23,128 nucleotides of DNA from JBMNTQ01 sp050945815 (lineage in GTDB: Bacteria; Bacillota; Clostridia; Christensenellales; JBMNTQ01). Shown here one piece after another: positions 22,101-23,128 of the stretch (within the stretch, counting starts at the first letter, position 1; each line of letters begins with the position of its first letter). The translations under genes and the position numbers were made by a program. The notes below the pieces were generated by a model, which did no database searches, was not told the DNA's origin, and saw only the letters and a program-made list of their open reading frames with translations. The DNA is taken from positions 1-23,128 of the forward strand of contig JBMNTQ010000012.1 in the NCBI GenBank assembly GCA_050945815.1, given 5' to 3'.

Positions 22101-22505
22101 ATGTCTTATAAAGGTAGAAGGTGTACCGAAGTAATTGTCATAAGAAGTGCCGAAGATTTTGATAAACAAGACAATTTTCAGTGGATAGCAAAAAGTTTAT
22201 CAGATGGAGAATATCATGTTGGCTATATCTATGTAGATACCCCTTGGTATTCGTCTGAGGATCAATGGGTATATTATTTAAGATATCAAGTAAATACAAG
22301 TAGTTGGGGAACACAATATTGGGAAGAATGTATAGTTGATAAAGATTCTATAAAGCCATATACAAAAAGGAATATGGTTTGGTTGAATGATTTGCGAGAT
22401 GTGGATAGTATTTTTGTTACAAGGGATTACATTTTAAGCAACTCTGAAAAAGACATACTTGGTACAGATGTTGATGAGGTTATTAAGAAGTTAAAATTAA
22501 GATAA
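22101..22505 (+). CDS. Protein of unknown function rich in aromatic residues (134 aa)
   Basis: Not recognised. It is mostly beta-looking and Trp/Tyr rich (YHVGYIYVDTPWYSSEDQW, VYYLRYQVNTSSWGTQYWEE), then a basic segment (KPYTKRNMVW) and a C-terminal helix (DVDEVIKKLKLR). No Cys pattern and no membrane helix. I chose ATG 22101 because TAGGAGG lies about 10 bases upstream; an earlier in-frame start inside the previous gene would add 23 residues but has no such site. The fold may be a small beta barrel or sandwich, which is only an impression. Confidence 0.75.
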   Translation: MSYKGRRCTEVIVIRSAEDFDKQDNFQWIAKSLSDGEYHVGYIYVDTPWYSSEDQWVYYLRYQVNTSSWGTQYWEECIVDKDSIKPYTKRNMVWLNDLRDVDSIFVTRDYILSNSEKDILGTDVDEVIKKLKLR

Positions 22506-22541
22506 ATGTTTGTTTTATTATGATTTAAGGAAGTGATTAAT

Positions 22542-22769
22542 TTGGCTAGAATAGAATTTGCAAATGGTAGCGCAATAGAGGGGTTAGAAGTATCCAAAAA
22601 CATAAGGGGAAAGAGAAGTAGTAGAATAGGATTCTATTGTTTTGGTTGTGGTGTAGTACACGAATCTATTCCACATACAGAACTTGTGATAATAGACAAC
22701 GATATTTGGATGTGTAGGAAAAGTTGTGAAGAATGTTTGAAGGAGATTAAAAATGAAAGAACAAGTTGA
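22542..22769 (+). CDS. Small Cys-rich probable zinc-binding protein (75 aa)
   Basis: CFGC (C33, C36) and MCRKSCEEC (C58, C62, C65), with H40 and H45 nearby, form a likely zinc site of treble-clef type. The N-terminal 20 residues (ARIEFANGSAIEGLEVS) are beta-like. Start chosen as TTG 22542 because AAGGAAGTG lies at proper distance; GTG at 22533 would sit on top of that site. The 3' end overlaps the next gene by 17 bases, so the two are coupled. Function unknown. Confidence 0.7.
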   Translation: MARIEFANGSAIEGLEVSKNIRGKRSSRIGFYCFGCGVVHESIPHTELVIIDNDIWMCRKSCEECLKEIKNERTS

Positions 22770-22965
22770 GCAATTATTAATGAATTATATGGATGGTACA
22801 TTTCAAGGATTTGAACATGGGTATATACCAGATTTGTTTGATGTCGAGCCATTAAGAGATGACATTATTAAACTAATTCAAAGAAATATGAAAGTGCCTA
22901 GATGTGCAGATAACGATTATTGTAAATGTAATAAGTGTGAATTAGTTAAAGAATGTTGGAAATAA
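22753..22965 (+). CDS. Small protein with C-terminal Cys cluster (70 aa)
   Basis: The first 48 residues are helical and acidic (EQVEQLLMNYMDG, EPLRDDIIKLIQRN). The end carries C51, C57, C59, C62 and C68 (CADNDYCKCNKCELVKECW), a probable metal-binding knuckle. AAGGAG 8 bases before the ATG lies inside the preceding gene. It is coupled to that gene, and the two Cys-rich products may act together, but nothing else supports this. Function unknown. Confidence 0.7.
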   Translation: MKEQVEQLLMNYMDGTFQGFEHGYIPDLFDVEPLRDDIIKLIQRNMKVPRCADNDYCKCNKCELVKECWK

Positions 22966-22991
22966 CATTACAAAATGCACATTTAGTAATG
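22966..22991 (+). terminator. Hairpin directly behind the 70-residue gene
   Basis: CATTAC (22966-22971) pairs with GTAATG (22986-22991); after an A-A mismatch, AAAT (22973-22976) pairs with ATTT (22981-22984) around the loop GCAC. The hairpin begins right after the stop codon and has no U-tract. It is the same arrangement as at 21305. Confidence 0.4.
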
Positions 22992-23011
22992 ATTTAGAAA
23001 GGGGGAATTGT

Positions 23012-23128
23012 ATGATAGAAATTTGTAATTTAAGAAAACAAAAACCAATCGAACCATATGATGTGAAAGTTGATAGAACATCCATATTGGGGAACCCATT
23101 TTACATGAAAGATGAATCTCAGAGAAGT
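23012..23128 (+). CDS. Probable DUF4326-family protein, 3' end cut by the window
   Basis: Only the first 39 codons are present, with no stop. The segment KVDRTSILGNPFYMKDESQR matches the start of DUF4326 proteins, small uncharacterised proteins common in phages, as I remember that family (RSxLGNPF followed by a charged helix). AAAGGGGG 7-9 bases upstream supports the ATG. It follows the hairpin at 22966 and continues the string of small accessory genes. Confidence 0.65.
   Translation, partial: MIEICNLRKQKPIEPYDVKVDRTSILGNPFYMKDESQRS

Noticed and set aside
22032..22505. Longer form of the 134-residue protein from an upstream start
   Set aside because: It would overlap the previous gene and has no ribosome binding site, while ATG 22101 has TAGGAGG.

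Overview
The window reads as part of a large phage or prophage of a low-GC Gram-positive bacterium (Bacillota). The DNA is strongly AT-rich and every convincing gene lies on the + strand. Shine-Dalgarno sequences are strong, TTG/GTG starts are used, and clear sigma-A promoters (TTGACA-17-TATAAT) stand before gene blocks. No tRNA, rRNA, CRISPR array or insertion sequence is visible. The host genus cannot be fixed from the sequence alone.

Left block (1-4145): a full-length NAD-dependent DNA ligase (LigA), an 88-residue conserved-looking phage protein, a strongly promoted 213-residue helical protein, and then about 690 bp with no convincing long gene. That gap holds A/T-rich degenerate repeats, a folded segment, a strong hairpin, a strong promoter and a short gene that looks frameshifted. 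A small protein with a highly acidic tail follows.

Central block (4230-20144): one compact DNA replication and recombination operon. In order it encodes a probable single-strand DNA-binding protein ending in PF, a RecA-like P-loop ATPase (Sak4/YorG type), a zinc-finger protein (YorH position), a DnaB-type helicase, a DnaG-like primase, a RecJ-like DHH exonuclease, a DnaE-type DNA polymerase III alpha subunit, and a RecD2-type 5'-3' helicase. From memory, the order from the SSB-like protein to the polymerase matches yorF-yorL of Bacillus phage SPbeta; the RecD2 gene and LigA look like differences from SPbeta. Both the helicase and the polymerase carry in-frame inteins with two LAGLIDADG motifs each, of 436 and 421 residues. 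They sit in the helicase Walker A loop and in a conserved motif of the polymerase PHP domain, so neither enzyme should be active until the intein splices out.

Right block (20145-23128): a perfect sigma-A promoter drives a short leader that can fold into a pseudoknot. One of its strands can pair either with the RNA's own 5' end or with the Shine-Dalgarno of the next gene, so it is a candidate undescribed translational switch. After it come about ten very short genes: an HExxH metallopeptidase-like protein, several Cys-rich probable zinc-binding proteins, one ORF with no standard start codon, and the start of a probable DUF4326 gene cut by the window edge. This looks like a phage accessory region.

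The most interesting items are the paired inteins in both core replication enzymes, the pseudoknotted leader with an alternative anti-SD pairing, the repeat-rich gap beside the replication genes (possible origin or operator array), and repeated hairpins without U-tracts directly behind genes.
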